From positions 1 to 62,954 of the forward strand of contig CANGLK010000005.1 of NCBI GenBank assembly GCA_947454735.1: 62,954 bases of DNA, written 5' to 3'. Positions 18,843 to 28,800 of the stretch are shown one piece after another. The notes below the pieces were generated by a model that made no database searches, was not told where the DNA came from, and was given only the letters and a program-made list of their open reading frames with translations. A program made the translations under genes and the position numbers. Position 1 is the first letter of the stretch; every line of letters starts with the position of its first letter. The DNA is from Candidatus Nanopelagicaceae bacterium (lineage in GTDB: Bacteria; Actinomycetota; Actinomycetes; Nanopelagicales; Nanopelagicaceae).

Positions 18843-20323
18843 TGCTTCGCCTCAATCTCTTGAGCTAAATGAAGGCGATCATCGAATGGAGAGACAACTC
18901 CGTTGATCTCCTGGCCGCTCTCATGCCCCTTGCCAAGCACCACGACAGTGTCGCCAGACGCCGCTAGCGATACTGCATATGAGATTGCTTCAGCGCGATC
19001 TACGATTATGCGCGAAGGTTGAGAAATTTCTACCGACCCAACCATCTGGCGCAAAATGCTTTCTGGTGACTCACTTCGTGGGTTATCGCTTGTCATAATT
19101 GCGATGTCACACATTTCGGCAAGTGCCTTACCCATGAGAGGGCGTTTTGAAGCATCGCGATCTCCCCCACAGCCAAGGACTCCAATAACTCGACCGGGTG
19201 TGAATTCACGAACTGCGCCGAGGACGTTTACGACAGCATCCGGTGAGTGTGCGTAATCAACAAGGGCTTTAAAGTTTTGGCCCAGGTTTACCGCTTCGAG
19301 GCGCCCAGGTGCGCCCACCATTGAGGGAATGATTGCTGCAATCTCGAGCGGATCGATTCCGCATTCATAGGCAATCGCAACTGCAAGAAGCAAGTTATCG
19401 AGATTAAATCCACCGTGCATAGGTGTGCGGGATTCAATCAGGATTCCATCTCTTCCGCGCATCGTAAACTCGACGCCAGATTCAATCGGTGTGATCTGCG
19501 TGTAGTGCCAGGTCGCTTTTGGATTCATACGGGAGTAGGCAATCATTGGAATTGAATTGCTCTCATAAAGTCGCATGCCATAGGCATCGTCCACATTCAC
19601 AAATCCGAGATCTGAATATTCGTGTGTGAAGAGCTTTGACTTAGCGCTGAAATAGCTCTCCATATCTTTATGGAAATCTAAGTGATCCTGCGAGAGGTTT
19701 GTAAATCCGACGATGGAGAAGTGAGAGCCAATCATTCTCTTCAGATCAAGCGAGTGGCTTGACACTTCCATCACGAGGTGGCGCATGTGACGTTCTCGCA
19801 TCGAAGCAGCAAGTGCTTGTAGATCTGCGGCCTCCGGTGTTGTGCGAGTGCTCTTGATGACTTCTTCGCCAATACGAGCTTCAACCGTGCCAATGAGGCC
19901 CGATTCGCGTCCAACGGCGGTGAAGAGCTGAAAGAGAAGTGTTGTGACGGTGGTCTTGCCATTTGTGCCGGTAATGCCAATACTCTGCATATCTCGAATC
20001 GGTGAACGATAGAAACTTGTGGCGAGAACTGCTCCTGCTTCCCTAACATCATTTACGACAAGTGTGGGAAGCTCTGTTGAAAGAGCTGCACCTGCCTGAT
20101 CGGTAAGAACCGCCACTGCTCCGCGCTCCTGCGCTGAAGCGATGTATTGAGCGCCATGAACCTTTGTACCTGGAAAGGCGAGAAAAATATCTCCCACCTG
20201 GACCTCTGAATCAACATGAGTAAGTCCGGTGAATGAAAGATCCTTGAAATTTACTTTCTCAGCACTTAATAACTCAGAAGCATCCTCGAGTGAGTATGAG
20301 AACTCATTGAATGGGCGGACCAT
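18839..20323 (-). CDS. murE: UDP-MurNAc-tripeptide synthetase MurE, meso-diaminopimelate type
   Basis: Adds the third amino acid to UDP-MurNAc-L-Ala-D-Glu. The 494-residue protein has SIGITGTNGKTTVTTL and the C-terminal substrate box TSDNPRSE. The DNPR sequence is the known marker for meso-diaminopimelate rather than lysine, so the cell wall is predicted to carry mDAP. GKGHESGQEI near the end is typical. Its ATG directly follows the ftsI stop. Confidence 0.96.
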   Translation of the reverse strand: MVRPFNEFSYSLEDASELLSAEKVNFKDLSFTGLTHVDSEVQVGDIFLAFPGTKVHGAQYIASAQERGAVAVLTDQAGAALSTELPTLVVNDVREAGAVLATSFYRSPIRDMQSIGITGTNGKTTVTTLLFQLFTAVGRESGLIGTVEARIGEEVIKSTRTTPEAADLQALAASMRERHMRHLVMEVSSHSLDLKRMIGSHFSIVGFTNLSQDHLDFHKDMESYFSAKSKLFTHEYSDLGFVNVDDAYGMRLYESNSIPMIAYSRMNPKATWHYTQITPIESGVEFTMRGRDGILIESRTPMHGGFNLDNLLLAVAIAYECGIDPLEIAAIIPSMVGAPGRLEAVNLGQNFKALVDYAHSPDAVVNVLGAVREFTPGRVIGVLGCGGDRDASKRPLMGKALAEMCDIAIMTSDNPRSESPESILRQMVGSVEISQPSRIIVDRAEAISYAVSLAASGDTVVVLGKGHESGQEINGVVSPFDDRLHLAQEIEAKQ

Positions 20324-22126
20324 TTAATTCTTCGCACTCACTTGTGTCGCCTTAAAGCTCTTCAACTCAGCCTGTGTGAGAGCCACAGGGAGAACCTTCG
20401 TGCCTGTCGGAGCAACATGCTCAGATTGGAGAACAAATGTCATAACCTTCTTAAATACTGGGCCGCAGAGTGCTCCTCCGAAGTGGCCATTGCGTGGACG
20501 TTGAAGAGTGACGCTAATGACATAACGTGGACTATCTGCTGGAGCGAAACCAATAAATGATGCTGTGTAGCCGCTGTACTTTCCTGTGATTGGATCAACG
20601 CGCATTGCAGTTCCTGTCTTTCCAGCAACGCGATAGCCAGGAATTGCAGCGCTCGGTGCAGTTCCATTAGCAGAGACAACGCTCTCCATCATGATGCGAA
20701 GTTTTGCTGCTGTCTCTTCGCTGACTACTCGCACTGAATCGCGATTACCAGAAGGTGTGAAGTGGCCAGAGGAATCACTCGTTCCCGCAATTACAGTGGG
20801 TGAAACGCGAACTCCGCCATTAGCGATAGTTGCAAAGACGCTTGTTGCTTGCATCGCTGTCAGTGAATAACCCTGACCGAATGCAACTGTTGGAGCGGTT
20901 GTTCCAGACCAGCTCTTAACTGGGCGCAGGATTCCTGCAGATTCTCCAGGAAGACCAGAGCCAGTCTTAGTGCCAATTCCAAATTTGGTCAGGTATTCGT
21001 AAAGTCGCTGACTTCCAAGAGTCTCCCCGACTTGAATCGAGCCTGTATTAGATGAGACTGCAAGAATTCCAGTAGTTGTCAGATGCTCTGTTGCGTGACG
21101 TTCATGGTCATGGAAGGTCTTGCCTGCTCGATAAAGTCCATAAGGAACGGTAAAAACAGAAGTGGGAGTGATTGTCTTCTCCTCTAGAGCTGCAGCCATC
21201 GTCATAACTTTGCCTGTTGATCCTGGTTCGTAAACATCTTGCACTGATGGATTTCGCATCAAATCCAAGGTGACGCCCTTTGTATTATTAGGATCAAAAG
21301 TTGGCGCTGTTGCATGGGCGATGATTGCGCCGGTTCGTGGATCCATCACAATAACCGTTCCATTTGCTGCGCCACTGCTCTTGACCACATCAGCAATTGC
21401 CTTAGCCGCAACCCACTGAACATCTCGATCGATCGTAAGTCGAACAGATGATCCAGCCTTAGGTGCGATGATTTCGCTCTGGGATCCAGGAATCTCTGCT
21501 CCATTAGCGCGTGCATATGAGTAGCGCCCCGCTGTTCCTGAAATAACTGAGTTCATACTTGATTCGAGGCCAGTTGCACCGACTCCATCAGCGCGGACAA
21601 AACCTACGAGTGAAGAGATTAATTCGCCAGAAGGATATTCACGAATGTAAGAACGCTCAGGGAAGAAGCCGATAATGCGCTCATTGAGATCTCGACTTGG
21701 AAGTGATGCGTTGAAGCTCTCCATTGCAGTGCTGAGCTTTGACCAGAGCGCTGGATGGCCATCTTTAAGAACCATTGAATATTTACGTGTACCAGTGATG
21801 CTGGCTTGAACGTCAGCAACAGAAAGCCCCAAGATTGGAGCGACAAAAGCTGCTGTCTTTGCTGGGTTATTGATCTGTGTCTGATCGACGACAATGCTGA
21901 TTGCTGAGACGCTTCGAGCAAATGCAACGCCATTGACATCAGTGATCTCCCCGCGAGGAGCTTGAACTGTCCGAGTCGTCTCCATCTCATCTACAGCGCG
22001 AAGTTTGTAATTTGCCGCATCGAATATCTGTACGCGGAAGAGCTGAAGGCTCAAGAGCGCAAGGAGAATCGTGAATGTGAGAGCGAGAATACGGATACGT
22101 GATTTCGCGAGGAGTAGATCACCCAT
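20324..22126 (-). CDS. ftsI: Septal penicillin-binding protein FtsI (PBP3, class B transpeptidase)
   Basis: D,D-transpeptidase that cross-links septal peptidoglycan with FtsW. The 600-residue protein has a short cytoplasmic N-terminus, one membrane segment (residues about 12-32, ILALTFTILLALLSLQLF), a PBP dimerisation domain and a transpeptidase domain with all three catalytic motifs: SxxK as EPGSTGKV, SxN as VSSNTGS, and KTG as AGKTGTAM. The start overlaps ftsL by 8 bp. Confidence 0.96.
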   Translation of the reverse strand: MGDLLLAKSRIRILALTFTILLALLSLQLFRVQIFDAANYKLRAVDEMETTRTVQAPRGEITDVNGVAFARSVSAISIVVDQTQINNPAKTAAFVAPILGLSVADVQASITGTRKYSMVLKDGHPALWSKLSTAMESFNASLPSRDLNERIIGFFPERSYIREYPSGELISSLVGFVRADGVGATGLESSMNSVISGTAGRYSYARANGAEIPGSQSEIIAPKAGSSVRLTIDRDVQWVAAKAIADVVKSSGAANGTVIVMDPRTGAIIAHATAPTFDPNNTKGVTLDLMRNPSVQDVYEPGSTGKVMTMAAALEEKTITPTSVFTVPYGLYRAGKTFHDHERHATEHLTTTGILAVSSNTGSIQVGETLGSQRLYEYLTKFGIGTKTGSGLPGESAGILRPVKSWSGTTAPTVAFGQGYSLTAMQATSVFATIANGGVRVSPTVIAGTSDSSGHFTPSGNRDSVRVVSEETAAKLRIMMESVVSANGTAPSAAIPGYRVAGKTGTAMRVDPITGKYSGYTASFIGFAPADSPRYVISVTLQRPRNGHFGGALCGPVFKKVMTFVLQSEHVAPTGTKVLPVALTQAELKSFKATQVSAKN

Positions 22127-22529
22127 GTGTCACCTCGCCATTTCCTTGAAGGTTGAGAAAGATTGGAGTCTCTGAAGGCTTCATGCCGAGAGATGCAGCA
22201 GCCTGTGCGAGAGCTTCCGGAGCAGAATAGGAATCAATCTTGCGAGTAACAGCATCGCGCTGATCCGCAACCATCTTCGCTTCAACCTTGAGATTTGAAA
22301 GTGTGAATGCATCCTGAGCAAGAAGGGTATTTATTCCAAGAAGTGCCATAAATCCAGCAATGCCTACTGAACTCGCGAAGATTGCAAAGTACTTTCGGCT
22401 AGCCTGCTGAGCGACAGAGACCTGAGGAAATGTTGCATGAATAACTTGAGCTGTTCTTTCAACAACTTGGCGCTTAATTCCAGTTGTAAGAGTGGTTGAA
22501 ATCGCTTTACGGGCTACCGCTGATGCCAT
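22119..22529 (-). CDS. ftsL: FtsL-like septum formation protein
   Basis: Small bitopic protein expected to join FtsQ and FtsB in the divisome. The 136-residue product has a basic cytoplasmic N-terminus, one membrane segment (residues about 48-70, FAIFASSVGIAGFMALLGIN) and a short heptad-like helical region (TLSNLKVEAKMVADQRDAVTR), then a small extracytoplasmic tail. Sequence identity to named FtsL proteins is weak, so the call rests on size, topology and the position between rsmH and ftsI. Its ATG overlaps the rsmH stop (TAATG). Confidence 0.8.
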   Translation of the reverse strand: MASAVARKAISTTLTTGIKRQVVERTAQVIHATFPQVSVAQQASRKYFAIFASSVGIAGFMALLGINTLLAQDAFTLSNLKVEAKMVADQRDAVTRKIDSYSAPEALAQAAASLGMKPSETPIFLNLQGNGEVTHG

Positions 22530-23470
22530 TACGCAGCCACCCTTTCAATCGCACGAAGGCGCGTTGATGCGGCTCGCGAATTCTCTTCAATCTCAGCTTC
22601 AGTTGGCTTCTCGCTTGAGTTAAATACCAATTTAAATTTCGCTGCAAACTCTGGAAGCTCCATTGGAAGTTCGCGAGGGCTCTTTGATGTAGATGCCTGT
22701 GCAAACTTCTCTTTAATGATGCGATCTTCGAGAGATTGGAATGACATGACAACAACGCGACCGCCGACCATCATGCAATCCAGCGCCTGAGGAATTGCGC
22801 GTTCAATCGCGCCCAACTCATCGTTTACGGCGATACGAAGAGCCTGGAAGGTGCGCTTTGAAGGATTTCCACCTGTGCGACGAGTAGCTGCAGGAATACT
22901 TCGCTTTACTAACTCTGCAAGTTGAGTAGTTGAATTCAATGGAGCGATTACGCGCTCTTTCATAATATTTTCAACGATGCGAGTGGCAAACTTCTCTTCA
23001 CCGTAGACGCGCAAAATACGGACAATCTCACCTGGCTGATAGGTATTGATAATTTCAGATGCTGTAATTCCGCGGCTCTGATCCATACGCATATCGAGCG
23101 GCGCTTCATGTGAATAAGAGAATCCGCGTGAACCTTCATCAAGTTGCATCGATGAGACACCTAGATCAAAGAGTGCACCATTTACCTGTGAATACCCAAA
23201 ACCCTTGATGACATCTGCGAACTCATCAAAGATTGCATGAGACGACTTGAAGCGATCTCCAAATGGCGCAAGACGCGTGCGCGCCTTCGCGAGAGCCTCA
23301 GTATCTCGATCGATTCCAATAACGGTGAGGTTTTCAAACTTCTGCAAGAGAGCTTCACTATGTCCGCCGAGACCAAGGGTTGCATCAACAACGACAGGAT
23401 TTTCTGAATTGAGGATGGAAGGTGAGAGCAGGTCAACGCATCGATCGCGCATGACTGATATGTGTTGCAT
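22529..23470 (-). CDS. rsmH: 16S rRNA (cytosine1402-N4)-methyltransferase RsmH
   Basis: Also called MraW; uses S-adenosylmethionine to methylate C1402 of 16S rRNA. The 313-residue protein has the SAM-binding motif VDATLGLGGHSEALL, FDLGVSSMQLDEGSRGFSY, GNPSKRTFQALRIAVNDEL and VMSFQSLEDRIIK. The ATG at 23470 is chosen because GGGGG lies five bases upstream; the in-frame GTG at 23482 falls within that G-run. The mRNA leader carries the mraW RNA element described separately. Confidence 0.96.
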   Translation of the reverse strand: MQHISVMRDRCVDLLSPSILNSENPVVVDATLGLGGHSEALLQKFENLTVIGIDRDTEALAKARTRLAPFGDRFKSSHAIFDEFADVIKGFGYSQVNGALFDLGVSSMQLDEGSRGFSYSHEAPLDMRMDQSRGITASEIINTYQPGEIVRILRVYGEEKFATRIVENIMKERVIAPLNSTTQLAELVKRSIPAATRRTGGNPSKRTFQALRIAVNDELGAIERAIPQALDCMMVGGRVVVMSFQSLEDRIIKEKFAQASTSKSPRELPMELPEFAAKFKLVFNSSEKPTEAEIEENSRAASTRLRAIERVAA

Positions 23471-23516
23471 CAACTCCCCCACTTCTATCTTCGTTTTCTT
23501 GACTATCGATAAACTT

Positions 23517-23634
23517 CACTCATCTCTGGTCACCGCCGGCCGACGGATTGTGAATTCGATAGCGGCGTCGGGGAAGAGACGCCGCTGTCGGCCCTAGTTA
23601 GAACTATTAGGTCGGCGGTGGCCACAGATGAGTG
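23517..23634 (-). ncRNA. mraW RNA motif in the mraZ-rsmH intergenic region
   Basis: A 118-nt structured leader. The ends form a long imperfect inverted repeat (plus-strand 23517-23544 against 23611-23634; CACTCATCT then CACCGCC on one arm and the complement on the other). The apex is a perfect 9-bp hairpin, AGCGGCGTC (23561-23569) with GACGCCGCT (23578-23586). On the transcribed minus strand its loop carries CTTCCCC (23576-23570). This matches what is known of the actinobacterial mraW RNA motif: about 90-145 nt, mainly one large hairpin, CUUCCCC in the terminal loop, and a place just upstream of mraW/rsmH. Function is unknown; the CUUCCCC loop could pair with G-rich ribosome binding sequences, including the G-run before rsmH. 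Confidence 0.85.
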
Positions 23635-23663
23635 AGGCCTATTAAATTTTTTTTGCTGATGCT

Positions 23664-24095
23664 CTAGAAAAGTCCCGGAAAAACTTCCTCAGAGACATCA
23701 GCAAAACTCTTTTCGCGATCTGCGAGGTACTCAGCCCAGGCACCGCTATCCCAGATTTCAACTCGGGTATTTGCGCCGATAACAACGCACTCTTTTTCAA
23801 GTCCTGCATAGGTACGAAGACCTTGTGGAATTGTGATGCGCCCTTGGCGATCAGGAATTTCGTCATGTGCGCCGGCAAACATCACGCGCTGGTAGTCACG
23901 GGCAGCTTTGGCAGTCACCGGCGCTTGGCGCAGGGTCTCTGTGATGTGGGCAAATTCAATTGCGGGAAAGACATAGAGGCATCGCTCTTGACCTTTAGTA
24001 ATTACTAGGCCTGGCGAGAGCTCCTCGCGGAATTTGGCGGGAAGGATCAATCGTCCCTTTTCGTCGAGACGCGGTTCATGGGTGCCCAAGAACAT
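23664..24095 (-). CDS. mraZ: Transcriptional regulator MraZ
   Basis: DNA-binding regulator of the dcw cluster. The 143-residue protein contains two SpoVT/AbrB-like MraZ repeats with the DxxGR signature: [14 protein letters not shown] (residues about 11-24) and [13 protein letters not shown] (about 81-93). Length is normal. It is the first gene of the dcw operon; a ribosome binding site of the AAGGTGG type lies 9-15 bases before the ATG. Its likely operator is the repeat array at 24145-24184. Confidence 0.97.
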   Translation of the reverse strand: MFLGTHEPRLDEKGRLILPAKFREELSPGLVITKGQERCLYVFPAIEFAHITETLRQAPVTAKAARDYQRVMFAGAHDEIPDRQGRITIPQGLRTYAGLEKECVVIGANTRVEIWDSGAWAEYLADREKSFADVSEEVFPGLF

Positions 24096-24144
24096 TGATT
24101 TTCACCACCTTCCCCAAGGTATGAGCGTGATTTCCCCGCTCAAT

Positions 24145-24184
24145 TCCCCACTTTACACCACTTTCCCCCTTTTTACACCACTCT
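24145..24184 (-). promoter_or_regulatory. MraZ operator: four direct 10-bp repeats
   Basis: Upstream of mraZ, four direct repeats stand exactly 10 bp apart. Read on the minus strand they are AGAGTGGTGT, AAAAAGGGGG, AAAGTGGTGT and AAAGTGGGGA. The AAAGTGG core with helical-turn spacing is what is known for MraZ boxes in other bacteria, where the ring-shaped MraZ oligomer contacts successive repeats and autoregulates the operon. The second repeat is the most degenerate. A possible promoter directly downstream is TTGAGC, 16 bp, TACCTT; this is weak and not relied on. Confidence 0.75.
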
Positions 24185-24244
24185 GCCCCAATTATTTAAA
24201 CTTTTCCTCCACCTCCCTCCACCCCCATTGGAGGCGAAAAGGCA

Positions 24245-24277
24245 GCAAAAAACCCGCCCTCACATGAGAACGGGTTG
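24245..24277 (-). terminator. Intrinsic terminator after the DUF3040 gene
   Basis: On the minus strand an 11-bp stem (24276-24266 with 24261-24251; two G-U pairs) closes a four-base loop and is followed directly by a run of six T. It separates the SOS operon from the mraZ promoter region. Confidence 0.88.
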
Positions 24278-24294
24278 GCTTGAGATCAGGCTAA

Positions 24295-24648
24295 TTACTG
24301 AAAGTTACGACGATCCCAACGATCCTGGAGGCGGTCACCGAGCGAGCGCGATTGGCGCGCCATACGAGGGGCCTTCACACTTACCGAACGAGTCACCATC
24401 AAAACCCCTGCGAGCGCTACAACAAATCCAGCTACTCCAAGGGGGGTTAATTGAGCGATGAGACCGCCGAAGAGGATTGCAATCCCACCAAGGATGAGGC
24501 CAGCTCCGGCAAGAAGTGAGCCAGGGGCCTTCTTGATCAAGGTCTGAGTATCTGAACCTGCAAGGGTTGATTGAAGGCGCGGATCATCAGAGGCAAGTGC
24601 TGCCTCCATCTCCGCTAATAAGCGGCGTTCACGATCTGATAGCGCCAT
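24295..24648 (-). CDS. DUF3040 family membrane protein
   Basis: A 117-residue protein with the DUF3040 N-terminal signature MALSDRERRLLAEMEAALAS followed by PRLQSTLAG and two adjacent membrane segments (residues about 43-87, LLAGAGLILGGIAILFG and LGVAGFVVALAGVLMV), ending in a basic tail. The family is confined to Actinobacteria and has no known function; it is regularly found next to mraZ or dinB. Here it is the last gene after dinB (24-bp gap) and before a clear terminator, so it may be transcribed with the SOS operon. Confidence 0.88.
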   Translation of the reverse strand: MALSDRERRLLAEMEAALASDDPRLQSTLAGSDTQTLIKKAPGSLLAGAGLILGGIAILFGGLIAQLTPLGVAGFVVALAGVLMVTRSVSVKAPRMARQSRSLGDRLQDRWDRRNFQ

Positions 24649-24672
24649 ATATAAACAATAGAACAGTTGCGA

Positions 24673-25851
24673 CTATCCGTCACCTTCAACGCCATCTTTG
24701 GATGGTCGTATTAATCGACCTGGGCGCACGCTAGAGCTGCCAAAGCGCGCACGGGCCTTATCGATGGCGGTATCGGCATCTCTCCACCCCTTCTCCCGCG
24801 AGCCAAGGAGCATCTGCTCATGGGCTCCCTCATGGAGGTTCTCAAGGGAGACGGCCACCAAGCGGAGTCTGGCCCCATTGATCTTGAGCGCCTTATAGAG
24901 AGTGCGGACAACCTCATAGATCTCCTGGGTGCTATCAATCGGCATCGGCAGGGTTTTACTGCGGTTGATAGTGGTGAAATCTGAGAAGCGGACCTTGATG
25001 CCGATTGTCTTGGCAAAGAGCTCACGATCGCGAAGTCTGGCGCTGGCTTTCTCGGTCATCCGTAAGAACTCGCGCAAGATCTCATCAGGGTTATCGAGAT
25101 CGTAGGCAAATGTCTCGGCATTACTGATGCTCTTATCAGGTTCATCGTTACTGACATCGCGCATATCGCGACCCCATGCAAGTTCATAGAGCGAGGCACC
25201 TGTTGCATCTCCTAGTGCGCGAATCAAAGTTGAGCGCGGAGTATTGGCGATATCGCCGATGGTGTGAAGTCCTAATCGATCCAGCGCCTCACCTGTCTTA
25301 GGCCCTACTCCCCACATCGCACCGACTGGAAGTGGGTGGAGAAATTCGAGGAGGCGTTCATCAAGAATTTCTAGCATTCCATTGGGTTTGCAATGTTGTG
25401 ATGCAAGTTTTGCAATGAACTTATTGGATGCTATGCCGACAGAACATGTGATGCCCTCTTTCGCCTGCACCTCATCGCGAATCTTCTGCGCTATCTCGCG
25501 ACCGTTACCGAGTAACTTCAGTGCACCTGTGACATCGAGAAATGCTTCATCGAGTGAAATCGGTTCAACCTTCGGCGTGTAGGTCGAGAAGATCTCCATG
25601 ACGCGCTCGGAGATTTCAGAGTAGCGGTGATGCTCGGGGGCGACGAAGATTGCCTGTGGCGCCATTCGCTGTGCGCGACCGACCGGCATCGCTGCACGGA
25701 TTCCAAATTTACGTGCGGCGTAATTTGCAGAGAGCACTACACCTCGCGCACCTGCCCCCACTACAACCGCCTTGCCTCGTAGCTCGGGATGATCGAGCTC
25801 TGCGACAGATGCATAGAAGGCATCCATATCGACATGCAAGATCGTGCTCAT
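24673..25851 (-). CDS. dinB: DNA polymerase IV (Y-family translesion polymerase)
   Basis: Error-prone polymerase that copies damaged DNA. The 392-residue protein keeps the catalytic acidic residues: VDMDAFYASV (Asp8, Asp10) and ISLDEAFLDV (Asp101, Glu102), so it is expected to be active, unlike the inactive ImuB proteins that usually accompany DnaE2. VGIASNKFIAKLAS and GVGPKTGEALDRLG are also typical. Near the C-terminus EQMLLGS could be a weak beta-clamp-binding motif. The ATG overlaps the dnaE2 stop by four bases, coupling the two polymerases, and the operon has a LexA box. Confidence 0.95.
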   Translation of the reverse strand: MSTILHVDMDAFYASVAELDHPELRGKAVVVGAGARGVVLSANYAARKFGIRAAMPVGRAQRMAPQAIFVAPEHHRYSEISERVMEIFSTYTPKVEPISLDEAFLDVTGALKLLGNGREIAQKIRDEVQAKEGITCSVGIASNKFIAKLASQHCKPNGMLEILDERLLEFLHPLPVGAMWGVGPKTGEALDRLGLHTIGDIANTPRSTLIRALGDATGASLYELAWGRDMRDVSNDEPDKSISNAETFAYDLDNPDEILREFLRMTEKASARLRDRELFAKTIGIKVRFSDFTTINRSKTLPMPIDSTQEIYEVVRTLYKALKINGARLRLVAVSLENLHEGAHEQMLLGSREKGWRDADTAIDKARARFGSSSVRPGRLIRPSKDGVEGDG

Positions 25852-28800
25852 ATCGCCACACTACCTTTCTTAAGATTCCATTCTTGATAGGCGCTACGGA
25901 GATCCCAGACCCCAGTTGCGCGGATTGATATTCCGCGTTCACCGGTGCGACGAGTAACGCCCCGCACTAGAAATAGCGATGTCGCATAGAGGGTCTGTGC
26001 ATACTCGCCAGAACGTGATTGCAGTACATCAGGGAAGAAGGTTGAATCGCTACATCCATATCCATCATCGATAGAGAGGAAGAGGACGCGCTTTCCGGAA
26101 CGCACTGGTGGTGATTGGAGAGCGACCTTGACCCCTGCAAGTAAAACCTCGCTATTGCTGCGCAACCCTAAGAGATCACAGGATCGTGTAGCACCGATTG
26201 CGTTGAGGAATTCGGCATAGGAAGAGAGTATGTGCTGGCTCAGATCCATACCGAGGCGCGATAGTTCGTTACTCATCTTCTCTCCGCTCGTCATTGCAGG
26301 AAGCCCGCTTGCCTCAAGTAGCGGTGGTGCAAGTGCAAGTGACATCTGCGCACCTGAGAGCGCAGGCGCGCTCGTCTTCTGCAGATCTGCAAGATGCAGC
26401 AATAAATCGCGGTGGGTGATATCGCTATCGATATGTAAGGCATCGAGAGCACCTGTCAGAATCAAACTTTCAATGGTGGGAGCTGCAGCGCCTGATCGTC
26501 TATAGAAATCTGCAAGATCGATATATGGCTGTCCGGCGATGATGCTTGCAATCTCTTTCTCGCTAGCGCCGCTGACTGCAGAGAGTGCGATACGAATTGC
26601 CGCCTTATCCCTCACGCTCTCAACGCGATAATCACTACGCGAGTGATTGATATCGAGAGGTGCAAGAGGTACGCCCATCTGACGCGCCTCATCAATCATC
26701 AACCGCTTCGGATACATCCCTGGATCATGTGTGAGTACACCTGAGATAAAGCTGGCTGGGTAATGAGTCTTCAGCCATGCAGATTGATATGTAGGAAGAG
26801 CAAAAGCTGCAGCATGTGCTTTACAGAAACCAAAGGATGCAAAGGCGCGCAAGATATCCCAGACCGTTGTAATCGTTGTTAACTCATAACCATTCTCAGT
26901 TGCAGCAGGGAAGAACCAATCACAGACCTGTTGTTGCCCCTCTTTGCTGCCGAGCGCACGACGTTTCTCATCGGCTGCAGCCAGTGAGATACCTGTCATC
27001 ACAGAGATAATTGAGATGACCTGTTCATGAAAGACAACGACGCCCTCTGTCTCTGCCAATATCGGAGCGAGTGTGGGGTGGATGAGCTGTGGTTGGGTAA
27101 ATCCACCACGGGCCTCAAGGAATGGGCGAATCATGTCGCTCTTGACCGGCCCTGGCCTAAAGAGCGAGATATCGATAACGAGATCGTTAAAGGTGCGCGG
27201 CTGTAACTTGCCGACGAGTTCGCGCTGTCCTGGGCTCTCGATTTGAAAGAGCCCCAGGGTCTGCGTCGATTGAATTAACTTATATGTATCGGGATCATCG
27301 AGCGGTACTGCATCGATATCGAAATCTGGATCTGCAGTACGTCTAATCTCTTCAACTGCATGAGCGATTGCAGATTGCATACGAACGCCTAGAACATCGA
27401 GCTTAAGAAGACCAATATCTTCAACATCATCTTTATCGAATTCGAGCATCGGATATCCACCTGCGCTGATCTGTAGCGGTGTGCGATCGAGCAAGGTGGC
27501 ATCAGATAGCGCGATGGCACATGGATGCATTGCAAGGTGGCGAGGAAGGCCATCAAGGCGTGATGCCATCGCAATCGTCATCGCCATCAAAGGTGTATTG
27601 GTATTGAGAGATTTCAACTCGGGAAGCGATGCCAATGCTGCCTCGATATTTGCAGCGCGCACATGCGGCATTGACTTAGCTAAGAGATCAATCTCTACTG
27701 CAGGAAGTCCAAGGGCTGCACCTGCATCGCGAATTGCGTGGCGGGCGCGGTATGTCTCAACCATTGCAACGGTGGCACATCGCGAGATAGCGCCAGCTGA
27801 ATTAAATGAAGGTGATCCGTAACGCTCGAAGACAGCATCATAAATTTCAAGGCGACGCGCTGATTCAACATCGATATCGATATCAGGAAGAGCGCGACGA
27901 AGCGGCGAACAGAAACGTTCCATCAAGAGGCCATGGCGCATTGGATCTACCCCTGAGATGCCGAGAAGATGGCAGATCAAAGAGCCTGCACCAGATCCAC
28001 GCGCTGCAACGCGGATTCCCTTCTTGCGCGCCATATCGGTGATATCTGCAACGGTAAGGAAGTAAGACTCAAATCCAAGAGTTGCCACAGTTGCGAGTTC
28101 ATCATCGAGGCGTGCACGTGCGGCGCGGATCTCTTGGGTATCCGTGTAACGCCAATGCAGCCCTGACTCGCTCCGTTCGCGTAGTACACGACGCATATCT
28201 GCAGCGTTAGCTGCGCCAATAACATCGGCCTCAGGTAGATGCACATCTCCTAAACCAATATCGCGCTGTGGTGATAGCAGGGAACGTTCGACCCATTCGC
28301 GAGTTGTCTTTAATAAGAGGCGTGGTGAACCTTCACCAGCTGCTCGCGCAATCTCTGCAGCAAGTGCCTGCATCTCGCCACTGCTCTTTAAGAATCCCTC
28401 AGCGTTGCGACGTTCGAGATGGCGACGATCCAGTGGAACTAATTGGCGGGCACAATCCAAAATATCTGCAACAGGTCCATCGCTGCGATCGCGCATTCGT
28501 ACAGCGTTGGTAACGATTGCATCGATATCGTGTTCGCGAGCAAAGACCAGCGAACGTGCAGCGTGTGCAGTAGAGCGCGGGCCGCTACCCGCTACCAAGT
28601 GCGAGACACATTCAATTGCTTGATCGGCGAAGAAGGGGCGGGTCTTATTAAAGATATCCATTGCAATATCGAAGCGATGGAGGCCAATCGCCTCTGATAC
28701 CGGTGATTCAGGGCCATGTAATAAGTAAAGGTTGCTGCTGTGTTGAGCGAACTTCTCGAGGATATCCATTGTGATGACCGGGATGCGATCGGGTGAGTTA

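Noticed and set aside
23517-23634. RNase P RNA or a REP/MITE-type mobile palindrome
   Set aside because: Far too short for RNase P RNA and without its conserved sequences; the CUUCCCC loop and place before rsmH fit the mraW RNA motif better than a mobile repeat, and no second copy was seen in the window.
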